Assembly: GCA_948474755.1 (NCBI GenBank)
Contig: CAOLHI010000357.1
Span: forward strand, 62,001-126,000
Length of the DNA: 64,000 nucleotides
Origin: Ctenosaura bakeri
Taxonomy: Eukaryota; Chordata; Lepidosauria; Squamata; Iguanidae
Direction of reading: 5' to 3'
Shown: positions 34,041-46,700 of the stretch, piece after piece
How positions within the stretch are numbered: position 1 is the first letter of the stretch
Layout: each line of letters starts with the position of its first letter
Made by a program: the position numbers and the translations under genes
Notes under the pieces: model-generated
Told to the model about the DNA's origin: nothing
What the model saw: the letters and a program-made list of their open reading frames with translations, nothing else
Databases searched by the model: none

Positions 34041-35529
34041 CTGCTGCATTTCAGACTAACTGAAGCTTTTAAGTCTTCTTCACATACAGCAAAGACCCAT
34101 ATAGAGCACATTATAATATACTATAATATGTCATTGATTATTTCTTCATAATCCACAGAAAGAAGAATGAATTTCAAATACTGACTCAACTATATTCTTC
34201 TACATAGCTTTATACAAGAACATGGAAAAATTGTGCTGCTGTCAGATTCTGGGAACTGCAGTTCAAAAAACTAATTTTTCCAGGTTTTCATTACAATAGC
34301 ACTACTACCCTTTCCACCTTAGATAGCCTAAGGCCTAATTTTGATGACAAATTTATACATTACTTTTAGAAGATACAATCATTTGCATTACTGTAGTATA
34401 GATTTTCCACTGATTCTTTCTACTGGAATGTAGACACCTTACAGTGTTTTCTAAAACATTTCTCCCAAGAATGTATGCATGCAAACTTTCCATTTTACAG
34501 TTGGAGAGCTTGACGAATATCCGGTTAGGATTAATTATTTTTCAGTGCCACTGCCAAGTGTAAATAACTAAGCATTCAAAGGCACAGCCCATGTGAATCC
34601 TGCTTATGAATAGTACCATGTGGGCAACATAAATCTACACAGAAAAGAATGTACCAAGTCCTGCACAATATGCTACCCATTTGTTCAAAGCAGAGCTCCC
34701 TGGGCTCCTATTTTCTCTACAGACCTTTCTGTGGAAACATGCCTTTAGAAGGCAATATGTGACTTGGTCAAGTCAACCCATGTAGCAGGATGTGAAAGCT
34801 GGCTTCTCCATATCCAACATTTCATTCCAGCCAATGGCTTGGCATCACATACTGGTGTTTTATGAGAAGGATGCTGTGTTAATGGGTTCCTTTTAAACTT
34901 ATACATTTCACTGAGAGAGTCTCTTTAGAGAGCATTGGGGACTATGTTTATTACACATTCCTTGCACAAGGGTTAAGAATGTATGCTTTCGTTTCATTTA
35001 CAGGAGCAACGTTCCTTGAGTTGCTGGCACTTTTGAAGCTGAAAGTAGCCATTAGAAACATACTTCTGGAAGGCAGGATGAAGTTTCTGCTGTGTATCAT
35101 TTTAACCTGAAGTGTGTAGTGTGTATCATCCTAAATATAAATCTTCTCCATTGCCCTTAGCTATTCTGGCATGAATACTCTCCTAAGTGGATATGTGATA
35201 TTACACTGGGTTCTGCTATTTGAATTATATAGCCATTATACTGGTTTCAGGCATGCGACTGGAAGCAGGTGTCTTATCCTGCCAAAATACACATCTACTG
35301 CTCCTTATTTTCTTTCAGATTATTCCAACTGACTTTTCCCACAGGCAGAGCACATGCTTCCATATGGCTGTTATTTTTCAGCCCTTCTTAACTATGATTA
35401 AGCTAAATTAATGTAAAAGCTAAATGCCACATGGGTATTTACATGAGAACCTACCATGGATATAAAGAGCCACCTACAAGTTACAATGAAAAAGATTACA
35501 ACTATTGTTTTTTATTACAATTGGAATCA

Positions 35530-35630
35530 TGCCATTCTCTAGACACTGTTGAACTGTAACTCCCAGCAACCAATCAATCTAGTGAGGAAGGTCCTGGTAG
35601 GTGCGCTCCATCAACCTCTGGAGAACCATA
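35530..35630. mobile_element. Short repeat of the CCAGATGTTG family, inside the TRIO intron
   Basis: It contains CACTGTTGAACTGTAACTCC followed by CAGCAACCAATCA and, at the right, CCATCAACCTCTGGAGAACC. The match to the family is partial. Confidence 0.35.
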
Positions 35631-38364
35631 TGTTTTCTATTCCTGCTCTACATGGAACTTCTAATCCATAACATGCTTTCCAACTGCTTTCTTGTTTCTT
35701 CTCAACAATCCTGGGAGGTACTTGATTTTTATCTCCATTTTAGAGGTAGGGAACTGAGACATTAAGACAGGAATGTGTTGCATAAAACCACCCAGTGATA
35801 TTGGGGAGGGAGGGTGAAGTTTAAGCAAGAATTTGAACTAAATTTTCCCATGATACAGCTTCAGTGCTTTAGGCTCTCTATCACACTGACTAATATCCCA
35901 TAAACAACACCCATTATTTGGGCTTTGTTTAGGCAGGAAAACACAGACTGATGATTTTCATAGAACTGAATTCCCTCTGCAAAAAGCAGTACAGAATTCA
36001 CCATGGAGGAAAATCCTGATACAGATAGTTTGCAGACAAAAACAAGAGTCTATCCAGGGCCCACTCCCCATGTATCATGTTTTCTCTTAAAGTACTTCAT
36101 GGCCACTGAAACAATCCTCTTTATCCTGGATGCTGCTTTTTAAAATACCTGTACCCTCCTGATTCCTGATAGAATAAATATGGGGGATGTGTCTCTAGTA
36201 TTCTCTAATTTAACCATTCCTACATTCCTTTTTCATGTTTAAAACCTTAGAAGTGACATTGTTTGCTTTTGAAACTGTGGTTATTCAACAGAGAGTTGAA
36301 TTCAGCTACTAAGTGAAAAGCACATTCCCATTTGTACAGCATATATCTCCCTGATAGCCACACCATGCAGAAAGATGACGTGTGCTTGTCAGGACCTCAG
36401 CCACCACAGAATCTAGAAAGGATGACCTGCTTAAATAGGATAGGTCACAGTAGGTAGGAATTCCTCCTGGGTGCCAATACCAAGCTCTGTTTCAGGATAC
36501 GTTTGTACTGGCAGTATACAGAGGTGATCAGAGGTGAAAAACAATGGACAGAGGAACAAAATATGAGATTTCCTTGTGGTAACTTAGAGAGAACCTACAC
36601 CCATCCAATTCTCATTGTGCTTCAGAGCAAGAGGTCTGCACAGACCATTGTCTCAGAGGGCAAAATCTCTGCAAGGAGCAGGACCCTTTTTTAAAATGAT
36701 GGCATCTCTTTTTAATGAATGAGCTTGCCTGGGAACATTTGCTAGGTACCATTATCTATAGAACAGTTGAAATCATATTATTTCCAAAAAGTTTTAAATT
36801 CTTCTTTGTTCTTGCTGTTCTTATTGTGACCTTGCTGTTTGTTTCTGTTATTGCTGTTGTGCTATTCCTGGTGATTTTCACGATACTTTAATTAATTTTT
36901 TAAATGGGTTGCCTTTAATATTGCTAAATTGCTCTGCATTGCCTAGATCTTTGAAGGAAGGGGAATCTGAGAAACCATGTAAATGAAATGAAAGCAGACT
37001 CTGGTTTTGTTTCCATGCTCAAAACAGATAAATATCCTGTGCCATTGTTTCTTAGGTAGAATTCAGTCTTATGGAAGTCTTGGAGAGGTCACTTTGGGTT
37101 CCTCAACACCACCAGTATTAGCCAATCAAATTAAGTGCAGATAGAGGGAGGAATTCAACATTCTGTGATTGAAAGGATGCTTACCCAATGGAACTGTCCC
37201 CCTTCCGCTATAGCTCCCTGCACTCTGGGATGCCCTCTGGAGCAGATTATGAAAGAACACAGAGGACTCAAGGAAGAGTAAGAATTGCCCCACTCCCATA
37301 TTTTCTGATGGACCGAGTTAACTGGGTTCCACTTACAGTTCATCACAGCATAATAATATTGTCTAACAAGATGACTTCTGTTAAGTATCTGCTGAAGGGG
37401 AAAATAGAAACTGGAGCACAATTTTTCGTGACTATAGTCTGCCCTCAGATTTGACATCTATTACTGTCAAAAAGCACAGAAATCTCAAAAATATTGAGAT
37501 CATGCTTTGCTGAAAGCATCTTGAGATTACTGAGGTAGGTGATAGGAAGGAACTTTAGAATGAGTGTAAGATGATGTTTCACTGTACTGTCTTTCCATTA
37601 TTGAGGGGTTAGTTACAGACAGTAACCGGAAGCTCCTAGGGCCTGCCAACTTAACAGTGATCCTTTAAAGTTTCAAGAAGATCATTAAATTTGGCATAGA
37701 ATATGTCAATGCAGGCTGACGATTCCCCACCTGGTTTTTAAATCTACTTCAGAAATATTCTCTTCCTGTCACAGTTTGCTTTTTCAACACAAAGATATGA
37801 CAGGAGGCTTTTTTGTTTAAAACATTCTACAGATACCTTTATTATTCAGATGGGATTCTCCCTGGAGAACTGGAGATGAATAGGAATACATTATCAGACT
37901 TCATCAGGAAGAGAGAAGGGATGTGCAAAGACAAGGCGAGAGCCTATCAGCTGTCATAGTTCTTTCTATTTCTAATGCCACCAATCAAAATTAGAGCTTG
38001 CTCATTCAGTCTTTTCAGGAGAAATGAAAAATAATTTGCAAAAGCATCTCTGAATTAATGACAAGGAGGCTTGTTGGGTCATCTCTCTTGTTGACAGCAA
38101 GCTCCTGGAATCCACATTAGTCAGTCAAGTGTCAACCCTGCTCTTTTTTTGCTTACCAACAACTTGTGACTGACTGCCCTCTAGGGAAAATATAAGTGTA
38201 AACCTGGCTACTGTTGGAGCTGCTGAAGTGTCAAAAGAATCAACAAAGGAGCAGGCTTTTCTGCAGGAGCCGCCACCATAGCAACACAGTTTCCATGGGC
38301 ATCCCTCCCTCATCACCTAAGGACAGTATCTTGTTTTCAAGTCAGTGTGAGCAGTCATCAGTAA

Positions 38365-38400
38365 TTGTGTGTGTGTGTGAGTGCATGCATGTGTGTGGCC
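38365..38400 (+). repeat. GT microsatellite
   Basis: GTGTGTGTGTGAGTGCATGC run in the TRIO intron about 220 bases from the exon donor. Confidence 0.8.
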
Positions 38401-38623
38401 ATACAAGCTAAATTGCTTAGCTGTTCACAAATCTAATTTGACTATAACTTATGCCACTGATATTCCTCACTATAAACAAAGAATAATGTCCCTGCCAAAG
38501 ATATATATTTACTATACTTAATTTTTGATTCAATATAGGAGGTTGCGCTAGATGTTTGTGGCGTTCATATGATCTTCCCAAATTCTGTATCTCCCACAGA
38601 GTACATAAGGCTGCCCATCTTAC

Positions 38624-38816
38624 CTCAAAGATAAATTTCGAGCTTCCAAAATTTGTCTTTTGCTTCTGCCAGAAGTTATCAGGCTTGATTATCAGGGCAA
38701 CATGGATTTCTGCAGGGAAGGCCTCCTGAAGAGTCTTCAAGAGAGGCTTGATCAGGTCCCATTTAGACCCCCTCATATCAATGATGACAGTGAACCCTCT
38801 TTTGCAGACATCTTCA
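38624..38816 (-). CDS. TRIO: TRIO coding exon (CRAL-TRIO/SEC14 domain C-terminal part)
   Basis: This 193-base exon completes one split codon and then encodes 64 codons. The acceptor is a pyrimidine-rich tract ending TTCCTGCAG; the donor is GAG followed by GTAAGA at 38623. The peptide starts EDVCKRGFTVIIDMRGSKWD, runs through AEIHVALIIKPDNFWQKQ and ends SSKFIFE, which is the beta-strand and helix core of the TRIO-family SEC14 lipid-binding-type domain. It joins in frame (phase 0) to the exon at 33230, giving the FE-TS-MVSVEG junction expected of this protein. The preceding exon (first part of the SEC14 domain) was not seen and probably lies beyond 64000 or is too short to recognise. TRIO over KALRN is favoured by the KTLQEAFPAEIH segment, from memory. 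Confidence 0.9.
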
Positions 38817-40160
38817 CTGCAGGAATAAAGCACAGGATAAATAAGATACCTTCAGATGCACACAGTATTACTCACAGAAATGTGACGCTACAATCAAACA
38901 GAAATGTTATCCTTTCTGACTTGCTCCTTTTCTGATTCAGTACAGAGTCTACTCAGATGATGGTAGCTGTCCTGTTCCTAAATATCTCCATTTAATTGAG
39001 CTGTGCTATTTTCCTGTGCAATTTGGTCCTCAACTGTTGCCAGTAAAATTGTGAGCACACAGCCATTCACCTTCAAACTAACCCTCTGGCATAGCTCATT
39101 ATGATTTACAGTATGAAATGATTAAGAACTAGTTTGCTGAAGGTCATGCAATGAACCTCTGGCTGAGTATGGATTTTACCTTAAACATCTTCCTGAAAGG
39201 AAACCCACAAATATATTACAGATCTAAAAATAGCAACAACATGCAGCTATCAGTTGCAATTCCCCCGGTTCCTATGATGCATGTGTATGGGAAAATGGTG
39301 AATGTTTGTACAGTGAAATACTGTATTATAAAGAGATAGACTTGCTGTTGCATACAAAGAACTATTTTTAAAGCTTCAAAATGCAGCTGCCATTTGCTGG
39401 AAATTTGCTCAGTATCATTGCCATCATAGACACTACTTAACATGTGCCTATGCATATGCCTATCCATGCAGCAAACAAAATGCTAGTGGAGCAAATTGTA
39501 CTCACTGAGGAACAGTAAGTGGAAGCCTTAATGCTTAATTGCTGTTTTAAATGGCTAAATCCAATGTTATGGGACTGGAGTTCCAAAGGAAGTATGTGCA
39601 GAGGTTGTAGAGAGCAGTGCGGGAAGCAGGAGAATTTGGTCTACCAACGATTCTGCTCAGGACACCATTCAACAGGCGTGAAACTGATCTGTGATACTAT
39701 CATGGTAGTGTTGCAGTGGTTGTTTTGTTATGCTTTTGTTCGCCTTAATGCTTATTTGTTTGCTTTTAATCAACTATAGGGCAGCCTACAAATTTTATAA
39801 TAAAGATAAAATAACCTTTCACCACCACCATAAGCACTACTTGGGGAAAGGAGGTTGTATATGTGATTCATTTCTGTATGAGACAAAAAGTCTATGTACT
39901 ACTTAGCAAAATAAAATAAAATAGGGTGGTTAGTTTTGCACATAACAATAGATTTGGCACTTTTGCATTGTAATTTATTCCTAGATCTCAAGGACCAGAC
40001 AATAATTACTCGGTTTCTTTCCATGTTGCACAAGTATCAGGCATTTGCATAGGCCAGCTAAATAACAAAATCTTGTGTAATAAATGTATAATGTAATAGC
40101 TAAAAACTGCAAAATGCATATTTGATTTTTTTTTTAAATGGCCAGAATTTTGCTTCATCT
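38817..40160. other. TRIO intron upstream of the 38816 exon; nothing recognised
   Basis: The acceptor with its pyrimidine tract lies at 38817-38840. No further exon was recognised from here to the window end at 64000. Confidence 0.5.
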
Positions 40161-40164
40161 ATGG

Positions 40165-40400
40165 GTTTTTGCTGTTCTGTGCCTTCAAATTATATAGATG
40201 ACTATAAGGTGAACCTTTCACAGGGTTTTCTTGGCAAGACTTGTTCAGAGCAGGTTTGCCTTTGCCTTCTTTGAGGCTGTGTCCAAGGTATCCAAGGTCA
40301 CCCAATGGGTTTCCGTGGCTGAGTGGGAATTCAAATACGGGTCTCCAGAATCATAGTCCAAAGTTCAAACCACTACATCACAATGGCTGTCCTATGAATT
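40165..40400 (-). mobile_element. tRNA-headed SINE (Sauria type)
   Basis: Read on the minus strand it has a tRNA-like head with TAGTGGTTTGAACTTTGGAC (A box area) and GTATTTGAATTCCC (B box area). It continues with the body GGTCACC, AAGGCAAACCTGCTCTGAAC and AAGAAAACCCTGTGAAAGG. The layout matches the Sauria SINE family of squamates, from memory of the family. Confidence 0.75.
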
Positions 40401-42000
40401 GTAGCACAGTCTAAAAGTCTTTTTTATTAGTCCTTTTAAATATATTTTACTTTTTATTGTTCTATACATATATAGAAATATTAGTACAACATTCTTTTAC
40501 ATATTTTACTCTGATATAATCTCAGGCATTCTTCTATAATTAGACCTCTTGAGACAGTCCTGAGTATATTAGTGCTCGTTGACTGTTACACATTTCAACG
40601 AAGTAACAAAACAAAGCAAATGTTTACAGTATGATTACTTAATCGATTAAATTCCTGAATTAAAAGCAAAGAGATTAGTTCCATTTAAACCTTGTTCACA
40701 ATAAGTTTATAAAAGTTTGCGTAATAATTTGATGTCTTTAAATTCCAGAATGCTAAAAAAGATCACAAAGAACTATGATTAAAAGATATAAATGGCTCTC
40801 TTCTTAAAGTTTATATCTGTTAATGTTAGTTGTTTCCTTTATTATCTTCAGTGAATTATGAATGTGTTTCTGTTTTATACTGCTTCTTATATTTGGAGGT
40901 TGTATCTAATTTTTGGTATGAAATCTTATTTTTACTGTTAATTTTTAAAAAGCCTTTTTTAAAAAACTGTATGAGGATCTCCTACTCCCTCAGTTAATTT
41001 TGCACTTTAATATTTACACCAGCTAGCATGTTGAATAAGGCTACTGAAGTTTGCTCTGACTTTGCAATTTGTTACTCTCCCATCAGCGATGCATTTTCTC
41101 TACTTAAGTAACTAATATTATAGCAACTTCACTACAGCTGAAAATCTTGCTTACTTACATATAAGAAAAGTAAGTTGCTAAGTCACATCCTATGAATATG
41201 CAAAAGCACAAATGAGCAATAAAAAGAAAAACTTTAAATCCCCTTTGTGCATCTTGTATTTGAAGTTTTCAAGTGGGATGTTAATTCACATTTACATTCA
41301 AATTCACAGTTTGTGAAACGTGTGGAGTTTTTAGAAAGCACACTTTCTCTTCAGTGATCCAGCTGCAATTGCAGATATGAAGGAAGCTATGCCTTGCAGT
41401 ACTTGGGATCAAAACAGAACAGCCTTGGTTTAACTGAATAGCCTGAGGAAGAGTGGAAATATTATACTGATCAAAAGTGCTAAGGGTGGAAGGAACTACC
41501 GCAGGAATACTATTTACATATAAGCATTGTATTGATATGCAGCCACATCATGCCACAATAGAATGGTTGTTGCTATCAAGAGCTGATATCCTCCATCCAT
41601 TTACTGATGCTCAGTCCTGTAAGAAGGTGTAATGAAACCTTAACTATATGTAATTTTTTTAAAAAATCTGTAAACATGGAAGCACCATGACCCCATTTGA
41701 TGCTCAGCCATCTTCTCACGACAGTTATCCCAGCACGTGTACCCCTCTAAACAACATACTCAGTCTTCTAAATAAGTTGTAATTAGCAGGAAGCTATTTG
41801 GCTCGTGGCAGATTACTCAGAATTAACTAATAGCATCTGACAAGTAGCTTCAGATGTTGGATGCTAAAATTTGTACAAAAGCAGCATGCAATTATCATAA
41901 TGCCAGACAGTTCACAGTCAGTGGATGAAATACAAGACCTGGAGGCTCTTCTAGGTGAATGCCATTAACCTAATTAAAGAATTAAGAGGAAAGAAAAGTG
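40400..42000. other. Non-coding, probably intron; nothing recognised
   Basis: AT-rich, with no open frames of note and no repeat family recognised. Confidence 0.45.
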
Positions 42001-42110
42001 AATTTCTGAAATGGGGAGAGGGAGATGGAAAGAGAGAGGTGAGGAGGGAGTGAGGGAAGGAAGGATGGATGGAGAGGGGGAGGGAAAGGGAAAGAGAGAA
42101 AGAGACCCTT
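42000..42110 (+). repeat. Purine-rich GA/GGA tract
   Basis: About 100 bases are almost entirely A and G, with GGAAGGA, GGATGGAT and AAAGAGAGAAAG runs. It is a simple repeat with triplex potential. Confidence 0.8.
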
Positions 42111-42559
42111 TATTCAGAAACAATGTCTAGGTTAGTCAGAAGTAAGCATTATAATTATAAATATTATAAAATTGTTTAAAGCATTAAATTAATATTGAAA
42201 TGAAAGGGAAAATACACAGAAGCCTGTTAAGTGAATGAGAAGATGTCATAGATGACTCTATGGCTATAAAGTCTCCTCTGGTGCACTATTATAAGTGCAA
42301 AACCTGCGGAGGTATGTTAGGATACACATGATTGAAGACAAAACTCTGGGGGAGGGCGTAAAACATGTATGTGCACCAAGTTTCAGATAATATATGAGAT
42401 TATAATATCAGATTATGAAGAGCACCAAAGAGATTATGAAGAGCTCCAAATGGTATTTCCAAACTGAAGGAATAAATATTAAAATAGCAAATGAAAATTC
42501 TATTTCAACAAGTATAAAGTAAAGCACAGTGGGGCAGCCTCCACCCCACCTTCCCATAT

Positions 42560-42995
42560 ATACTGATGGGATCTGAGTTGGCAGCAACTGATCTAGGGGT
42601 TATGGTGTATAGCTCAAAGGAAACATTGACTAAGTGTGCAACTGTGCAAAAAATTGAAAATTCCATGCTTGGCATAATTAGAAAAGGAATCAGAAATAAA
42701 GCTGCCAATACCATACTGCTCCTGTTTTGGTTGATCATGATGTCTCTACAAAACAAGCTAATTAATTTTTTTGGACTACACAAATTTACAGTACAATATT
42801 TTTCAGCATATATCATGCAGAGCAAGACCACTAAGAACAGAGGACTGCTTTGGAGCAGGATGGACTCTCCTTTGTTGGAGGTTTTAAAGCTGAGGTTGGA
42901 TGGCCATCATCCAGGAATGCTTTAGCTGTGGAGTCCCACACTGGGAGGGGCTTAGATTAGATGATACTTTTCAGCTCTATGATTCTATGATTCAA
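42560..42995 (+). mobile_element. CR1-like LINE 3' fragment
   Basis: The peptide SELAATDLGVMVYSSKETL and the 3' end with CTCTATGATTCTATGATTCA match the C-terminal reverse transcriptase region and tail of a CR1-group LINE. It is more diverged than the other CR1 copies and may represent another subfamily. Confidence 0.75.
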
Positions 42996-43397
42996 ACAGA
43001 AACTGTTGGTGTCAGAAAGCTCTAAAGTATTGAAAGGAAGTAACCCCAGATTACAAATGAATAGAGAAAAAAGAACATATATTGTCAATGATACTAACTC
43101 AAAGACACCTCTTAAGTCACAATACTATAGTAGACCTTTCTTCTTTAACTCTTAGGAAAATGGCTACTGAAAGCTCACCTGCTCCAAGAAGTAACCTTAC
43201 ACTTGGTTCAGTGAAATAATTAAAGAGCACAGATAAAGCTACTGAAGAGGAGGCAGTCTACTTCCAGCTGTGATTGGGAATATCCAGTCAGACTACTACA
43301 ACTTCTATCACTGTGCCTGAATACACAGTCAAGAGGAAAGGAAAATTACTTTTTCCACCGTAAAGTCAAAGGCTTTCTCAGCCGGAATTCATAAGCT

Positions 43398-43741
43398 GTT
43401 GTGGGTTTTACGGGCTTTGAGGCCATGTTCTATCAGTATTTTCTCCTGATGTTTCACCTGCATCTGTGGCTGGCATCTTCAGAGGATCTGGTGGCATGGA
43501 AGTAAGACAGAGTATATATACTTGTGTAGACCCCAGGTGGGAGGAAGCAATTTGCATATGTCACACAGGCCAGCTTAACATATGCGAATTGCTTCCTTCT
43601 ACCCAGGGACTACACAAGTATATATACTCTGTCTCACTTCCATGCCACCAGATTGTCTGAAGATGCCAGCCACAGATGCAGGCGAAATGTCAGGAGAAAA
43701 TACGAACAGAACATGGCCTCAAAGCCCAGAAAACCCACAAC
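43398..43741. repeat. Long hairpin repeat (164-base inverted arms, 16-base loop)
   Basis: The left arm (43398-43561) and right arm (43578-43741) pair over about 164 bases, with roughly nine of ten positions matching, around a 16-base spacer. Each arm holds GCATCTGTGGCTGGCATCTT and ACAGAGTATATATACTTGTG or its inverse. No gene is encoded. It could be a foldback-type DNA element or a head-to-head pair of tails from one repeat family (a Penelope-like origin is possible but not shown). Confidence 0.75.
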
Positions 43742-43744
43742 ATC

Positions 43745-46700
43745 TATTATCCATTCAAACACAATGTCTACCTAGAAGTCCCTTCTATGTGTTTAAGTGT
43801 GCATGCAGTTGATTGCATACAGCAGCCTTTGGTACACAACTACAGTAACTGTCTTAATATTTTTGATGTGTCTGTGCTCGATTACTGATGCCACTTCAAA
43901 CTGATTCCTCAAGGAGTTCAACTGCATAATAATTTTGGTGTTCCAACTGTGCCTCCCCAATGCGGGGGTGGGGGGGTCAGTTCCCAAAACCTAGACTTAG
44001 GCAGGCTCCAGCTTGCTCTGCCACCCCCCCCCCATTCTGGAGTCTATGATTCTGACTAAGGGTAAGCAAACTTTTAAACTTCTGGGCTATGTGATGATTC
44101 TATGTATGGAAATGCCCTGTCCTTGCTGAAATCCGAAAATGGCACCTTCATTTTATTCTCAATTTAATTACTAATACCCTTTCCTACACTGACCATGTTT
44201 CACTACTAAGGTCTTGGTCAGCGCACAGACAGAAATATTTTCTTTGGTACATCAGACTGTATTCTGCAGGTGAGGAAGAAAGCCTTAAAATATTCAGCCC
44301 AGTAGTAGCAACTTGGGAAAATGAAACAGCTTCTGAAATAGAATGTCTGCTTGTCTACATAATACATTATATTTCAGTGCCAGTAAAGACATAAATTAAC
44401 AAAGGATACATACAACAGGCATCAGTGAGATAATATTTGTCCAAGTCTCAGATAGGTGTATATTATACATGTTATACGTACTTGGTTTTCTTGTCAACAA
44501 AAACTGTTAGAAGATTAATTTACTGTCTGAAAATGTTAAATTTTCCTCTACGTATAATAACTTGCCTCCTTTTGCTAAATCTTTAACTCATAAATGTACA
44601 AGTCACCTAGGACATATTTATATCACATAGCAACTACTGCCTGGTAACTGGACAGGTTCACAGAAATGTTTAAGATGAGATAATGAAGTATAATGGGGAA
44701 CCTCGTACTTTTCAACCCTTTTTAAAGGGTTAAAGTAAGAAAAGTTAAGGATAGGTGTTAAGTATTTGTTAATAACTTTTTGAGGAGCTATTAATTTGTC
44801 TACAATTCCAATGACATTTAAGGGAGAAACAAAATACTTCTTAGCATCTACAGGTTGTTCTTACTTCTTATCAAAACCTCAGACAGTAGGCTTCCACAGG
44901 CATGAAAATAAGGAACACGTTTGGGTTTCAGAGCAGGGTTCAGTTCTTTAGGTATTGAAAATTACCTTCTGCATTGCTCTTGACAGTAGCATACAGTATG
45001 AATGTCTTATGTCCCAACCTGACCTCTCTTTCCTGTGTTTTTTTGGTTCACTTTCCTTGACTGCTGTCTCCTTAAGAGAATCTGTCTCACTTACTGAGCA
45101 TAGCTGCTTCTGAATAGCAAACATGATTAAGAAGGGAACAGGGTTGTGCTGTGGAAGAGAGGAAACACATACTTTCAGAATCAGTTCTTTAGGAGCAGGT
45201 GGTGCACTCCTCCTCAAAATGATAGAGAAAGTGACAAATATACATGATCCATGTCTGTAGAGTTTAAGTTCTAAACTTGGGAATTACGAAGCTTTGAAAT
45301 TTATCAGGAAACAAAAAGAGTCATGGAGGAGGAGGGAAACAACAAGTTCTATAATTTATTGTAACTGTTGGCTTTGGTTTTCTTTTGGAAAGGGTCTGAA
45401 AGTTTCAAGCATATTCCACCTCTTAGATATTTTAAACGGTTTTAATGGCGGCACTTGGGCAATGCAGTATATTAAATAAGCCCACATACTAACAATTGTG
45501 ATTTCCCTTTGAGACACCATAGAAAGCCTGTGGGAATCAGTATAGTTTTTCAAGAAATACATACACATTCAAGGAGGTTAAGGAGAACAAATTCCACTGG
45601 AAATTAATTACAGACTATGGGTCAAAGTATATATTTAGGACTATGTACTCCCTTCATCATCCAAAGCATTAATTCAACTTGTACTTGTGGGAGGGCTTGC
45701 ATGAAGATTAAGGATAACAGATCACTCTTGAATGGTAATCAAAGCTTGCTGTTGTCACTATCTATTATCTGTTCATACTACATTGTCATAATTTCCATTA
45801 CTCAGTGCAAATATATGCTTAGTTCCAGGACCACCAACATTCCTGCTTTGCTCTTTCTGGTTCTTCATGTGCATATTCTTTTTTTTTTTTTTAATAATGC
45901 ACTTTCTTCCTCTATGCAATATTATTAATGTTAAGCTCTATGTTGTCCTCTGGTATATCCCCAGCATAGCATTGAAACTCACAGCACTTGGGTATGTTGG
46001 TAAGTATTGCAAATACATTGATGATAATTTCACATATTTGGCTATACTCATGTGTTGACTTCACCCATGTGTGCACATACAAGTATGGGGTTGCATATGC
46101 TCTCAATAAGCTGTGTATGTGTGAATGCACACACACATGGTACTGAGAGGCATGGAGGGAAGTAGTTTAGTGCAATCCTAATGTCAGAATTACTTAAAAA
46201 CTCTCCACAAAGAAGTCCAGTCCCTATTTAGACAGACAAGCAACAAGTGAGTTCATCATTGCAACAGTCCAGTCATGTGTGTATGGAATTACTCCTTAGG
46301 GACACTTGTCATGACATGATGCCACCACATTGAAAGGCCCTTGGTTATGACAACTTATGACAAGTACCAGAAAATTTTTTTAAAAAAGTGACATTGTGTC
46401 CTGTGGCAAACATTCTTAAATATTAGAAAGGGATTGGGACACCATTAATTCAGGGAGATCTCTGTGGCCAGTATAATATCTGCTTGCACTTTTAGACATT
46501 TCAAAAATTGATTTCAAATGCAACTTAGATTTAAAAAATTTCACAGAGAAATGTGAGATCCTGTAAAACTTCTTTTAAAGATCCAACAAAGAAGCCAAAA
46601 GCTTAATTAGAAAGCAAAAGTTAATCTTATTCGTTTTTTTGTGTCAGGTGGATGGACGAAGCAAAAAGGAGAATATGATGGATGAAAATAACCCAAAAGC

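Larger units (their letters stand above)
33231..38623 (-). other. TRIO: TRIO intron between the two recognised exons
   Basis: This 5,393-base intron starts GTAAGA and ends CCCTTAG on the minus strand. It carries an old interspersed repeat next to the downstream exon (about 33450-34040), a short hairpin-type repeat near 35530-35630, and a GT microsatellite near 38365-38400. Nothing else recognisable was seen; open frames inside are short and show no family resemblance. Confidence 0.85.

Noticed and set aside
40300..40400. tRNA gene
   Set aside because: A and B box-like sequence is present, but it does not give a full tRNA and continues into a SINE body.
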